From the NCBI RefSeq assembly GCF_051020975.1, contig NC_135035.1, positions 434,001-498,000 on the forward strand: 64,000 nt of DNA, given 5' to 3'. This document shows, one piece after another, positions 43,418 through 58,356 of this stretch (the stretch's first letter is position 1; every line of letters begins with the position of its first letter). The stretch comes from Osmia lignaria lignaria (taxonomy: Eukaryota > Arthropoda > Insecta > Hymenoptera > Megachilidae). The notes below the pieces were generated by a model, which searched no databases, was not told the origin of the DNA, and was given only the letters and a program-made list of their open reading frames with translations. The position numbers and the translations under genes were made by a program.

Positions 43418-44655
43418 GTAGTATACTGATTCCTTCTCACAGATCAGTGTAGATTTAATAACAACATCCTTCATACTATATCAACACTAGGTATAATGTA
43501 ATATACTGATCCCTTCCCACAGACCAAGGTGCCTACATTTAATAACAATATCATTAGTACTATATCCACATCATATATAATGTAATATACTGATTCCTTC
43601 CCACAGATCAACGTAGATTTAATAACAACATCATTCATACAATATCAACACTAGGTATAATGTAATATAGTGATTCCTCCCCACAGATCAATGTACATTT
43701 TATAACAACATCATTCATACTATATCTACATTGGATATAATGTAATATACTGATCCCTTCCCATACGTCAATGTACATATAATAGTAAAATCGTTATTAC
43801 TATATCTACATTAGGTATAATGTAATATACTGATCCCTGCTCACAGATCAATGTACCTATATTTAATAACAATATCCTTAGTACTATATCCACATTACAC
43901 ATAATGTAATATACTGATTCCTTCCCACAGATCAACGTACATTTAATATCGATATCATTATTACTATATCTACATTAGATAAAATGTAATATACTGATCC
44001 CTTCCCACAGACCAAGGTGCCTACATTTAGTAACAATATCATTATTACTATATCTACATTAGATATAATGTAATATACTGATCCCTGCCCACCGGTCATT
44101 GTACATTTAATAACAACATCGTTCATACTATATCCACATTAGGTATAATGTAATATAGTGATTACGTCCCACAGATCAATGTAACTACATTTAATAACAA
44201 TATCCTTAGTACTATATCCACATTACACATAATGTAATATACTGATTCCTTCCCACAGATCAATGTACATTTAACAACAACATCATTCATACTATATCTA
44301 CAATGGATATAATGTAATATACTGATCCCTCCCCACAGATCAATGTACCTACATTTAATAACAATATCCTTAGTACTATATCCACATTACACATAATGTA
44401 ATATACTGATTCCTTCCCACAGAACGATGTACATTTAATAACACCATCATTCATACCATATCTACACGAGGTATAATGTAATATAGTGATTACATCCCAC
44501 AGATCAATGTACATATAACAACAACATCATTCATACTATATCTACATTGGATATAATGTAATATACTGATCCCTTCCCACAGGTCAATGTACATATAATA
44601 GCATAATCGTTATTACTATATCTACATTAGGTATAATGTAATGTATTAACTACAT
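43418..44655 (+). repeat. Second super-unit resumes; includes a five-monomer replacement
   Basis: Matches 25,826-27,063 at offset 17,592, except for five consecutive monomers at about 43,605-44,008 that are different subtypes but have the same lengths (80, 80, 80, 84, 80) as the monomers at about 26,013-26,416. The replacement monomers match those at 50,216-50,619. Confidence 0.82.
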
Positions 44656-46119
44656 CCTGCAGATCATTGTACATTTAATAACATCATTCATGCTATAGCT
44701 AAATTGGATATAATGTAATATACTCACCCCTTCCCACAGATCAAGGTACCTACATTTAATAACAATATCATTATTACTACATCTACATTAGATATAAAGT
44801 AATATACTGATCCCTGCCCACAGTTCAATGTACCTATATTTAATAATAATATCATTAGTACTATATCCACATCATATATAATGTAATATACTGATTCCTT
44901 CCCACAGATCAATGTACATTAACAACAACATCATTCATGCTATAGCTAAATTGGATATAATGTAATATACTGATCCCTGCCCACCGGTCAATGTACATTT
45001 AATAACAACATCGTTCATACTATATCCACATTAGGTATAATGTAATATAGTGATTACGTCCCACAGATCAATGTACCTACATTTAATAACAATATCCTTA
45101 GTACTATACCCACATTACACATAATGTAACATACTGATTCCTTCCCACAGATCAATGTACATTTAACAACAACATCATTCATACTATAACTACATTGGAT
45201 ATAATGTAATATACTGATCCCTTCCCACAGATCAAGGTATCTACATTTAATAACAACATCATTATTACTATATCTACACTAGATATAATGCAATATACGG
45301 ATTCCTTCCCACAGATCAATGTACATTTAATAACAACATCATTCATACTATATCTGCATTGGATATAATGTAATATACTGATCCCTGCCCACCGGTCAAT
45401 GTACATTTAATAACAACATCGTTCATACTATATCCACATTAGGTATAATGTAACATAGTGATTACGTCCCACAGATCAATGTACCTACATTTAATAACAA
45501 TATCCGTAGTACTATATCCACATTACACATAATGTAATATACTGATTCCTTCCCACAGATCAATGTACATTGAACAACAACATCATTCATACTATATCTA
45601 CAATGGATATAATGTAATATACTGATCCCTTCCCACAGATCAATGTACCTACATTTAATAACAATATCCTTAGTACTGTATCCACATTACACATAATGTA
45701 ATATACTGATTCCTTCCCACAGATCAATGTACATTTAATAACAACATTATTCATACTATATCTACACTAGGGATAATGTAACATAGTGATTACATCCCGC
45801 AGATCAATGTACACTTAATAACAACATCATTCATACTATAACTACATTGGATATGATGTAATATACTGATCCCTTCCCACAGATTAAGGTATCTACATTT
45901 AATAACAATATCATTATTACTATATCTACACTAGATATGATGCAATATACGGATTCCTTCCCACAGATCAATGTACATTTAATAACAACATCATTCATAC
46001 CATATCTGCATTGGATATAATGTAATATACTGATCCCTTCCCACAGGTCAATGTACATACAATAGCAAAATCGTTATTACTATATCTACATTAGGTATAA
46101 TGTAATGTATTTACTACAT
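44656..46119 (+). repeat. HOR-A deletion derivative, 1,464 bp, second copy
   Basis: Same monomer order and lengths as 27,064-28,527 at offset 17,592. The first monomer reads CCTGCAGATCATTG instead of CCTACAGATCATTG. Confidence 0.9.
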
Positions 46120-47200
46120 CCTACAGATCATTGTACATTTAATAACATCATTCATGCTATAGCTAAATTGGATATAATGTAATATACTCACCCCTTCCCA
46201 CAGATCAAGGTACCTACATTTAATAACAATATCATTATTACTACATCTACATTAGATATAAAGTAATATACTTATCCCTGCCCACAGTTCAATGTACCTA
46301 TATTTAATAATAATATCATTAGTACTATATCCACATCATATATAATGTAATATACTGATTCCTTCCCACAGATCAATGTACATTAACAACAACATCATTC
46401 ATGCTATAGCTAAATTGGATATAATGTAATAAACTGATCTCTGCCCACAGATCAATGTACCTACATTTAATAACAATATCATTAGTACTATATCTACATT
46501 AGATATAATGTAATATACTGATCCCTGCCCACAGTTCAATGTAACTATATTTAATAACAATATCATTAGTACTATATCCACATCATATATAATGTAATAT
46601 ACTGATTCCTTCCCACAGATCAATGTACATTAAACAACCGCATCATTCATACTATGTCTACATTGGATATAATGTAATATACTGTTCCCTTCCCACAGAT
46701 CAATGTACATATAATAACAATATCATTATTACTATAACTACACTAGATAGAATGTAATATACTGATTCCTTCCCTCAGATCAATGTACATTTAATATCGA
46801 TATCATTATTACTATTTCTACATTAGATATAATGTAATATACTGATCCCTTCCCACAGATCAATGTACCTACATTTAATAACAATACCATTAGTACTACG
46901 TCCACATTACATATAATGTAGTATACTGATTCCTTCTCTCAGATCAGTGTAGATTTAATAATAACATCCTTCATACTATATCAACACTAGGTATAATGTA
47001 ATATACTGATCCCTTCCCACAGACCAAGGTGCCTACATTTAGTAACAATATCATTATTACTATATCTACATTAGATATAATGTAATATACTGATCCCTGC
47101 CCACCGGTCAATGTACATTTAACAACAACATCGTTCATACTATATCCACATTAGGTATAATGTAATATAGTGATTACGTCCCACAGATCAATGTACCTAC
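46120..47200 (+). repeat. HOR-B, truncated copy
   Basis: Matches 28,528-29,600 at offset 17,592. The two part company near 47,200-47,280, where this copy goes into an ATTAACAACAACATC monomer. Confidence 0.83.
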
Positions 47201-48974
47201 ATTTAATAACAATATCCTTAGTACTATATCCACATTACACATAATGTAATATACTGATTCCTTCCCACAGATCAATGTACATTAACAACAACATCATTCA
47301 TGCTATAGCTAAATTGGATATAATGTAATATACTGATCCCTGCCCACCGGTCAATGTACATTTAATAGCAACATCGTTCATACTATATCTACATTAGGTA
47401 TAATGTAATATAGTGATTACGTCCCACAGATCAATGTACCTACATTTAATAACAATATCCTTAGTACTATATCCACATTACACATAATGTAATATACTGA
47501 TTCCTTCCCACAGATCAATGTACATTTAACAACAACATCATTCATACTATACCTACAATGGATATAATGTAATATACTGATCCCTTCCCACAGTTCAATG
47601 TACCTACATTTAATAACAATATCCTTAGTACTATATCCACATTACACATAATGTAATATACTGATTCCTTCCCACAGAACAATGTACATTTAATAACACC
47701 ATCATTCATACTATATCTACACGAGGTATAATGTAATATAGTGATTACATCCCACAGATCAATGTACATATAACAACAACATCGTTCATACTATATCTAG
47801 GTTGGATATAATGTAATATACTGATCCCTTCCCACAGGTCAATGTACATATAATAGCATTATCGTTATTACTATATCTACATTAGGTATAATGTAACGTA
47901 TCAACTACATCCTACAGATCATTGTACATTTAATAACATCACTCATGCTATAGCTAAATTGGATATAATGTAATATACTGATCCTTTCCCACAGATCAAG
48001 GTAGCTACATTTAATAACATTATCATTAATACTATATCTACATGAGATATAATGTTACATACTAATCCCTGCCCACAGTTCAATGTACCTATACTTAACA
48101 ACAATATCATTAGTACTATATCCACATCATATATAATGTAATATACCGATTCCTTCCCACAGATCAACGTAGATTTAATAACACCATCATTCATGCTATA
48201 GCTAAATTGGATATAATGTAATATACTGATCCCTTCCCACAGATCAAGGTATCTACACTTAATAACAATATCATTATTACTATATCTACACTAGATATAA
48301 TGCTATGTACGGATTCCTTCCCACAGATCAATGTACATTTAATAACAACATCATTCATACTATATCTGCATTGGATATAATGTAATATACTGATCCCTTC
48401 CCACAGGTCAATGCACATACAATAGCAAAATCGTTATTGCTATATCTACATTAGGTATAATGTAATGTATTTACTTCATCCTACAAATCATTGTACATTT
48501 AATAACATCATTCATGCTATAGCTAAATTGGATATAATGTAATATACTCACCCCTTCCCACAGATCAAGGTACCTACATTTAATAACAATATCATTATTA
48601 CTACATCTACATTAGATATAAAGTAATATACTGATCCCTGCCCACAGTTCAATGTACCTATATTTAATAATAATATCATTAGTACTATATCCACATCATA
48701 TATAATGTAATATACTGATTCCTTCCCACAGATCAATGTACATTAACAACAACATCATTCATGCTATAGCTAAATTGGATATAATGTAATATACTGATCC
48801 CTGCCCACAGATCAATGTACCTACATTTAATAACAATATCATTAGTACTATATCTACATTAGATATAATGTAATATACTGATCCCTGCCCACAGTTCAAT
48901 GTAACTATATTCAATAACAATATCATTTGTACTATATCCACATAATATATAATGTAATATACTGATTCCCTCCC
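47201..48974 (+). repeat. Mixed satellite monomers with one marker monomer
   Basis: Holds two CACCGGTC monomers, CACGAGG and TATAATAGCATTATCG types, a partial copy of the 10.8-kb L-rich section (48,000-48,190), and the marker monomer at 48,480. No gene or unique sequence seen. Confidence 0.78.
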
Positions 48975-49245
48975 ACAGATCAATGTACATATAATAGCAA
49001 TATCGTTATTACTATATCAACATCAGATATGTAATATACATTTAAAAACAAATCATTATTACTATATCTACGTCGGTTATAACGAAATGTACTGATTCCT
49101 TCCCAAGGATCAATGTACATATAATCGCAATATCATTATTAGTTACTATATCTACATCGGTTGTAACGCAATATACTGATTCCTTCCCACAGACCAATGT
49201 ACATTTAATAGCAATATCATTAGTACTATATCTACATTAGATATA
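48975..49245 (+). repeat. Diverged block, type E, first copy
   Basis: Monomers read ATCAACATCAGATATGTAAT (truncated join), ATTTAAAAACAAATC, TCGGTTATAACGAAATG, CCCAAGGATC and ATAATCGCAATATC, and one carries TTATTAGTTACTATATC. Repeated at 51,121-51,391 (offset 2,146) and related to 7,260-7,430. Confidence 0.83.
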
Positions 49246-50690
49246 ATGTAATATACTGATCCCTTCCCACAGATCAATGTACCTACATTTAATAACAATA
49301 TCCTTAGTACTATATCCACATTACACATAATGTAATATACTGATTCCTTCCCGCAGAACAATGTACATTTAATAACACCATCATTCATACTATATCTACA
49401 CGAGGTATAATGTAATATAGTGATTACGTCCCACAGATCAATGTACCTACATTTAATAACAATATCCTTAGTACTATATCCACATTACACATAATGTAAT
49501 ATACTGATTCATTCCCACAGATCAATATACCTTTAATAACCATATCATTAGTACTATATCTACATTCGATATATTGTAATATAGTGATTCATTCCCACAG
49601 ATCAATGTGCCTTTAATAACAATATCATTAGCACTACATCTACATTCGATATAACGTAATATAGTGATCCATTCCCACAGACCAATGCACGTTTAATAAC
49701 AATATCATTAGCACTATATCTACATTCGATATAACGTAATATGCAGATTCATTCCCACAGATATGTATGTATAATAACCATATCATTAGTACCATACCTA
49801 CATTCGCTATAATGTAATATACCGATGGATTCCCACAGATCAATGTACATTTAATAACCATATCATTAGTACCATATCTACATTAGATATGTAATGTACA
49901 TTTAATAACAATATCATTATTACTATATCTACATTAGGTATAATGTCATATACTGATCCCTGCCCACAGATCAATGTACCTACATTTAATAACAATATCA
50001 TTAGTACTACGTCCACATTACATATAATGTAGTATACTGATTCCTTCTCACAGATCAGTGTAGATTTAATAACAACATCCTTCATACTATATCAACACTA
50101 GGTATAATGTAATATACTGATCCCTTCCCACAGACCAAGGTGCCTACATTTAATAACAATATTATTAGTACTATATCCACATCATATATAATGTAATATA
50201 CTGATTCCTTCCCACAGATCAACGTAGATTTAATAACAACATCATTCATACAATATCAACACTAGGTATAATGTAATATAGTGATTCCTCCCCACAGATC
50301 AATGTACATTTTATAACAACATCATTCATACTATATCTACATTGGATATAATGTAATATACTGATCCCTTCCCATACGTCAATGTACATATAATAGTAAA
50401 ATCGTTATTACTATATCTACATTAGGTATAATGTAATATACTGATCCCTGCTCACAGATCAATGTACCTATATTTAATAACAATATCCTTAGTACTATAT
50501 CCACATTACACATAATGTAATATACTGATTCCTTCCCACAGATCAACGTACATTTAATATCGATATCATTATTACTATATCTACATTAGATAAAATGTAA
50601 TATACTGATCCCTTCCCACAGATGAAGGTGCCTACATTTTGTAACAATATCATTATTACTATATCTTCATTAGATATAATGTAATATACT
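49246..50690 (+). repeat. Block shared with 42,635-44,079
   Basis: Constant offset of 6,611 bp through a type-D block, the ATCAACGTAG monomer and the CCCATACGTC monomer. Divergence begins near 50,620 (AGATGAAGGTGCC instead of AGACCAAGGTGCC). Confidence 0.84.
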
Positions 50691-51120
50691 AAACCCTGCC
50701 CACAGATCAATGTATATTTAGTAGCGATATCATTATTACTATATCTACATTGGATATAATGTAATATACTGAACCCTCCCCACAGATCAATGTACCTATA
50801 TTTAACAACAATATCATTAGTACTACATCATTAGTACTATTACATTGCATATAATGTAATATACTGATTCCTTGCCACAGATCAGTGTACGTTTAGTAAC
50901 AACATCATTCATTACATATCTATATTGGGTACAATGTAATATAGTGATTACATCCCACAGATCAATGTACATGTAATATCGATATCATTATTACTATATC
51001 TACATTAGATATAATGTAATATACTGATCCCTGCCCACAGTTCAATGTAACTATACTCAATAACAATATCATTAGTACTATATCCACATCATATATAATG
51101 TAATATACTGATTCCTTCCC
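50691..51120 (+). repeat. Mixed satellite monomers with a 14-bp internal duplication
   Basis: Resembles 30,000-30,330 (GAACCCTCCCC, ATTGGGTACAATG, ATGTAATATCGATATC types). At 50,813-50,840 the 14-mer ATCATTAGTACTAC is followed by ATCATTAGTACTAT, a local tandem duplication inside an L monomer. Confidence 0.8.
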
Positions 51121-51391
51121 ACAGATCAATGTACATATAATAGCAATATCGTTATTACTATATCAACATCAGATATGTAATATACATTTAAAAACAAATC
51201 ATTATTACTATATCTACGCCGGTTATAACGAAATGTACTGATTCCTTCCCAAGGATCAATGTACATATAATCGCAATATCATTATTCGTTACTATATCTA
51301 CATCGGTTGTAACGCAATATACTGATTCCTTCCCACAGATCAATGTACATTTAATAGCAATATCATTAGTACTATATCTACATTAGATATA
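51121..51391 (+). repeat. Diverged block, type E, second copy
   Basis: Matches 48,975-49,245 at offset 2,146 with a few substitutions (ATTCGTTACTATATC instead of ATTAGTTACTATATC; ACGCCGG instead of ACGTCGG). Confidence 0.83.
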
Positions 51392-53074
51392 ATGTAATAT
51401 ACTGATCCCTGCCCACCGGTCAATGTACATTTAATAACAACATCGTTCATACTATATCCACATTAGGTATAATGTAATATAGTGATTACGTCCACAGATC
51501 AATGTAACTACATTTAATAACAATATCCTTAGTACTATATCCACATTACACATAATGTAATATACTGATTCCTTCCCACAGATCAATGTACATTTAACAA
51601 CAACATCATTCATACTATATCTACAATGGATATAATGTAATATACTGATCCCTTCCCACAGATCAATGTACCTACATTTAATAACAATATCCTTAGTACT
51701 ATATCCACATTACACATAATGTAATATACTGATTCCTTCCCACAGATCAATGTACATTTAACAACAACATCATTCATACTATATCTACAATGGATATAAT
51801 GTAATATACTGATCCCTGCCCATAGTTCAATGTACCTATATTTAATAACAATATCATTAGTACTATATCCACATCACATATAATGTAATATACTGATCCC
51901 TTCCCACAGATCAATGTACATTTAGTAACACCATCATTCATACTATATCTACACTGGATATAATACAATATACGGATTCCTCCCCACAGATCAATGTACA
52001 TTTTATAACATCATTCATACTATATCTACATTGGATATAATGTAATATACTGATCCCTTCCCATACGTCAATGTACATATAATAGCAAAATCGTTATTAC
52101 TATATCTACATTAGGTATAATGTAATATACTGATCCCTGCTCACAGATCAATGTACCTATATTTAATAACAATATCCTTAGTACTATATCCACATTACAC
52201 ATAATGTAATATACTGATTCCTTCCCACAGATCAATGTACATTTAATAACAACAGCATTCATACTATATCAACACTAGGTATAATGTAATATAGTGATTA
52301 CATCCCACAGATCAAGGTACATTCAATATCGATATCATTATTACTATATCTACATTAGATAAAATGTAATATACTGATCCGTTCCCACAGATCAAGGTGC
52401 CTACATTTAGTAACAATATCATTATTACTATATCTACATTAGATATAATGTAATATACTGATCCCTGTCCACCGGTCAATGTACATTTAATAACAACATC
52501 GTTCATACTATACCCACATTAGGTATAATGTAATATAGTGATTACGTCTCACAGATCAATGTACCTACATTTAATAACAATATCCTTAGTACTATATCCA
52601 CATTACACATAATGTAATATACTGATTCCTTCCCACAGATCAATGTACATTTAATAACAACATCGTTCATACTATATCCACATTAGGTATAATGTAATAT
52701 AGTGATTACGTCCCACAGATCAATGTACCTACATTTAACAACAATATCCTTAGTACTATATCCACATTACACATAATGTAATATACTGATTCCTTCCCAC
52801 AGATCACTGTACATTTAACAACAACATCATTCGTACTATATCTACATTGGATATAATGTAATATACTGATCCCTTCCCACAGATCAATGTACCTACATTT
52901 AATAACAATATCCTTAGTACTATATCCACATTACACATAATGTAATATACTGATTCCTTCCCACAGAACAATGTACATTTAATAACACCATCATTCATAC
53001 TATATCTACACGAGGTATAATGTAATATAGTGATTACATCCCACAGATCAATGTACATATAACAACAACATCAT
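51392..53074 (+). repeat. Mixed satellite monomers
   Basis: S and L subtypes in HOR-B-tail-like order. The stretch 52,050-52,360 matches 6,090-6,400 (offset 45,958). One CACCGGTC-type monomer is followed by a box reading GTCCACAG at about 51,490, one C short. No gene. Confidence 0.78.
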
Positions 53075-53854
53075 TCATACTATATCTACATTGGATATAA
53101 TGTAATATACTGATCCCTTCCCACAGGTCAATGTACCTACATTTAATAACAATATCATTATTACTACATCTACATTAGATATAAAGTAATATACTGATCC
53201 CTGCCCACAGTTCAATGTACCTATATTTAATAATAATATCATTAGTACTATATCCACATCATATATAATGTAATATACTGATTCCTTCCCACAGATCAAT
53301 GTACATTAACAACAACATCATTCATGCTATAGCTAAATTGGATATAATGTAATATACTGATCCCTGCCCACCGGTCAATGTACATTTAATAACAACATCG
53401 TTCATACTATATCCACATTAGGTATAATGTAATATAGTGATTACGTCCCACAGATCAATGTACCTACATTTAATAACAATATCCTTAGTACTATACCCAC
53501 ATTACACATAATGTAATATACTGATTCCTTCCCACAGATCAATGTACATTTAACAACAACATCATTCATACTATAACTACATTGGATATAATGTAATATA
53601 CTGATCCCTTCCCACAGATCAAGGTATCTACATTTAATAACAACATCATTATTACTATATCTACACTAGATATAATGCAATATACGGATTCCTTCCCACA
53701 GATCAATGTACATTTAATAACAACATCATTCATACTATATCTGCATTGGATATAATGTAATATACTGATCCCTTCCCACAGGTCAATGTACATACAATAG
53801 CAAAATCGTTATTACTATATCTACATTAGGTATAATGTAATGTATTTACTACAT
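53075..53854 (+). repeat. HOR-A short derivative lacking its marker monomer
   Basis: Follows 12,985-13,764 at offset 40,090 but enters directly from a CACAGGTCAATGTACC join, so the 77-bp marker is absent. Confidence 0.85.
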
Positions 53855-55240
53855 CCTACAGATCATTGTACATTTAATAACATCATTCATGCTATAGCTA
53901 AATTAGATATAATGTAATATACTCACCCCTTCCCACAGATCAAGGTACCTACATTTAATAACAATATCATTATTACTACATCTACATTAGATATAAAGTA
54001 ATATACTGATCCCTGCCCACAGTTCAATGTACCTATATTTAATAATAATATCATTAGTACTATATCCACATCATATATAATGTAATATACTGATTTCTTC
54101 CCACAGATCAATGTACATTAACAACAACATCATTCATGCTATAGCTAAATTGGATATAATGTAATATACTGATCCCTGCCCACAGATCAATGTACCTACA
54201 TTTAATAACAATATCATTAGTACTATATCTACATTAGATATAATGTAATATACTGATCCCTGCCCACAGTTCAATGTAACTATATTTAATAACAATATCA
54301 TTAGTACTATATCCACACCATATATAATGTAATATACTGATTCCTTCCCACAGATCAATGTACCTTTAACAACCGCATCATTCATACTATGTCTACACTG
54401 GATATAATGTAATATACTGTTCCCTTCCCACAGATCAATGTACATATAATAACAATATCATTATTACTATAACTACACTAGATATAATGTAATATACTGA
54501 TTCCTTCCCACAGATCAATGTACCTACATTTAATAACAATACCATTAGTACTACGTCCACATTACATATAATGTAGTATACTGATTCCTTCTCTCAGATC
54601 AGTGTAGATTTAATAACAACATCCTTCATACTATATCAACACTAGGTATAATGTAATATACTGATCCCTTCCCACAGACCAAGGTGCCTACATTTAGTAA
54701 CAATATCATTATTACTATATCTACATTAGATATAATGTAATATACTGATCCCTGCCCACCGGTCAATGTACATTTAATAACAACATCGTTCATACTATAT
54801 CCACATTAGGTATAATGTAATATAGTGATTACGTCCCACAGATCAATGTACCTACATTTAATAACAATATCCTTAGTACTATATCCACATTACACATAAT
54901 GTAATATACTGATTCCTTCCCACAGATCAATGTACATTTAACAACGAAATCATTCGTACTATATCTACATTGGATATAATGTAATATACTGATCCCTTCC
55001 CACAGATCAATGTACCTACATTTAATAACAATATCCTTAGTACTATATCCACATCACACATAATGTAATATACTGATTCCTTCCCACAGAACAATGTACA
55101 TTTAATAACCCCATCATTCATACTATATCTACACGAGGTATAATGTAATATAGTGATTACATCCCCCAGATCAATGTACATATAACAACAACATCATTCA
55201 TACTATATCTACATTGGATATAATGTATTATACTGGTCCC
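53855..55240 (+). repeat. HOR-B copy lacking one 80-bp monomer
   Basis: Matches 13,765 onward at offset 40,090, then lacks the CCCTCAG monomer (ATTTAATATCGATATC): at 54,510 the box is followed at once by the L monomer with ACCATTAGTACTACG. The remainder follows HOR-B order to about 55,200. Confidence 0.85.
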
Positions 55241-55891
55241 TTCCCACAGATCAAGGTGCCTACATTTAATAACAACATCATTCATACTATATCTTCATTG
55301 GATATAATGTAATATACTGATCCCTTCCCACAGGTCAATGTACATACAATAGCAAAATCGTTATTACTATATCTACATTAGGTATAATGTAATGTATTTA
55401 CTACATCCTACAGATCATTGTACATTTAATAAGATCATTCATGCTATAGCTAAATTGGATATAATGTAATATACTCACCCCTTCCCACAGATCAAGGTAC
55501 CTACATTTAATAACAATATCATTATTACTACATCTACATTAGATATAATGCAATATACGGATTCCTTCCCACAGATCAATGTACATTTAATAACAACATC
55601 ATTCATACTATAACTACATTGGATATAATGTAATATACTGATCCCTCCCCACAGATCAATGTACATTTTATAACAACATCATTCATACTATATCTACATT
55701 GGATATAATGTAATATACTGATCCCTTCCCATACGTCAATGTACATATAATAGCAAAATCGTTATTACTATATCTACATTAGGTATAATGTAATATACTG
55801 ATCCCTGCCCACAGATCAATGTACCTACATTTAATAACAATATCATTAGTACTACGTCCACATTACATATAATGTAGTATACTGATTCCTT
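55241..55891 (+). repeat. Mixed satellite monomers with a marker monomer at 55,407
   Basis: Contains a marker monomer (with AATAAGATCATTC), one L monomer joined to a HOR-A-like ATGCAATATACGG end, and a CCCATACGTC monomer. No gene or unique sequence seen. Confidence 0.78.
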
Positions 55892-58356
55892 CTCACAGAT
55901 CAGTGTAGATTTAATAACAACATCCTTCATACTATATCAACACTAGGTATAATGTAATATACTGATCCCTTCCCACAGACCAAGGTGCCTACATTTAGTA
56001 ACAATATCATTATTACTATATCTACATTAGATATAATGTAATATCCTGATCCCTGCCCACCGGTCAATGTACATTTAATAACAACATCGTTCATACTATA
56101 TCCACATTAGGTATAATGTAATATAGTGATTACGTCCCACAGATCAATGTACCTACATTTAATAACATTATCATTAATACTATATCTACATGAGACATAA
56201 TGATATATACTAATCCCTGCCCACAGATCAATGTATATTTAATAGCGATATCATTATTACTATATCTACATTAGATATAATGTTATATACTGATCCCTGC
56301 CCACAGTTCAATGTTCCTATACTTAATAACAATATCATTAGTACTATATCCACATCATATATAATGTAATATACTGATTCCTTCCCACAGATCAACGTAG
56401 ATTTAATAACAACATCATTCATACAATATCAACACTAGGTATAATGTAATATAGTGATTACATCCCACAGATCAAGGTACATTTTATAACAACATCGTTC
56501 ATACTATATCTACGGTGGATATAATGTAATATGCTGATCCCTTCCCACAGACCAAGGTGCCTACATTTAGTAACAATATCATTCATACTATATCAACACT
56601 AGGTATAATGTAATATAGTGATTACATCCCACAGATCAAGGTACATTTTATAACAACATCGTTCATACTATATCTACATTGGATATAATGTAATATAATG
56701 ATCCCTTCCCACAGACCAAGGTGCCTACATTTAGTAACAATATCATTATTACTATAACTACATTAGATATAATGTTATATACTGATCCCTGCCCACAGTT
56801 CATTGTACCTATACTTAATAACAATATCATTAGTTGTATATCCACATCATATATAATGTAATATACTGATTCCTTCCCACAGATCAACGTAGATTTAATA
56901 ACAACATCATTCATACTATATCTACAATGGATATAATGTAATATACTGATCCCTTCCCACAGATCAATGTACCTACATTTAATAACAATATCCTTAGTAC
57001 TGTATCCACATTACACATAATGTAATATACTGATTCCTTCCCACAGATCAATGTACATTTAATAACAACATTATTCATACTATATCTACACTAGGGATAA
57101 TGTAACATAGTGATTACATCCCGCAGATCAATGTACACTTAATAACAACATCATTCATACTATAACTACATTGGATATAATGTAATATACTGATCCCTTC
57201 CCACAGATTAAGGTATCTACATTTAATAACAATATCATTATTACTATATCTACACTAGATATGATGCAATATACGGATTCCTTCCCACAGATCAATGTAC
57301 ATTTAATAACAACATCATTCATACTATATCTGCATTGGATATAATGTAATATACTGATCCCTTCCCACAGGTCAATGTACATACAATAGCAAAATCGTTA
57401 TTACTATATCTACATTAGCTATAATGTAATGTATTTACTACATCCTACAGATCATTGTACATTTAATAACATCATTCATGCTATAGCTAAATTGGATATA
57501 ATGTAATATACTCACCCCTTCCCACAGATCAAGGTACCTACATTTAATAACAATGTCATTATTACTACATCTACATTAGATATGAAGTAATATACTTATC
57601 CCTGCCCACAGTTCAATGTACCTATATTTAATAATAATATCATTAGTACTATATCCACATCATATATAATGTAACATACTGATTCCTTCCCACAGATCAA
57701 TGTACATTAACAACAACATCATTCATGCTATAGCTAAATTGGATATAATGTAATATACTGATCCCTTCCCACAGACCAAGGTGCCTACATTTAGTAACAA
57801 TATCATTATTACTATATCTACATTAGATATAATGTAATATACTGATCCCTGCCCACCGGTCAATGTACATTTAATAACAACATCGTTCATACTATATCCA
57901 CATTAGGTATAATGTAATATAGTGATTACGTCCCACAGATCAATGTACCTACATTTAATAACAATATCCTTAGTACTATATCCACATTACACATAATGTA
58001 ATATACTGATTCCTTCCCACAGATCAATGTACATTTAACAACGACATCATTCGTACTATATCTACATTGGATATAATGTAATATACTGATCCCTTCCCAC
58101 AGATCAATGTACCTAAATTTAATAACAATATCCTTAGTACTATATCCACATCACACATAATGTAATATGCTGATTCCTTCCCACAGAACAATGTACATTT
58201 AATGACCCCATCATTCATACTATATCTACACGAGGTATAATGTAATATAGTGATTACATCCCCCAGATCAATGTACATATAACAACAACATCATTCATAC
58301 TATATCTACATTGGATATAATGTAATATACTGATCCCTTCCCACAGGTCAATGTAC
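55892..58356 (+). repeat. 2.46-kb block shared with 14,581-17,045
   Basis: Offset 41,311 throughout, including the rare GTTGTATATCC monomer and the marker monomer at 57,454. One substitution noted is AATGTAACATAC near 57,674 against AATGTAATATAC near 16,363. Confidence 0.87.
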
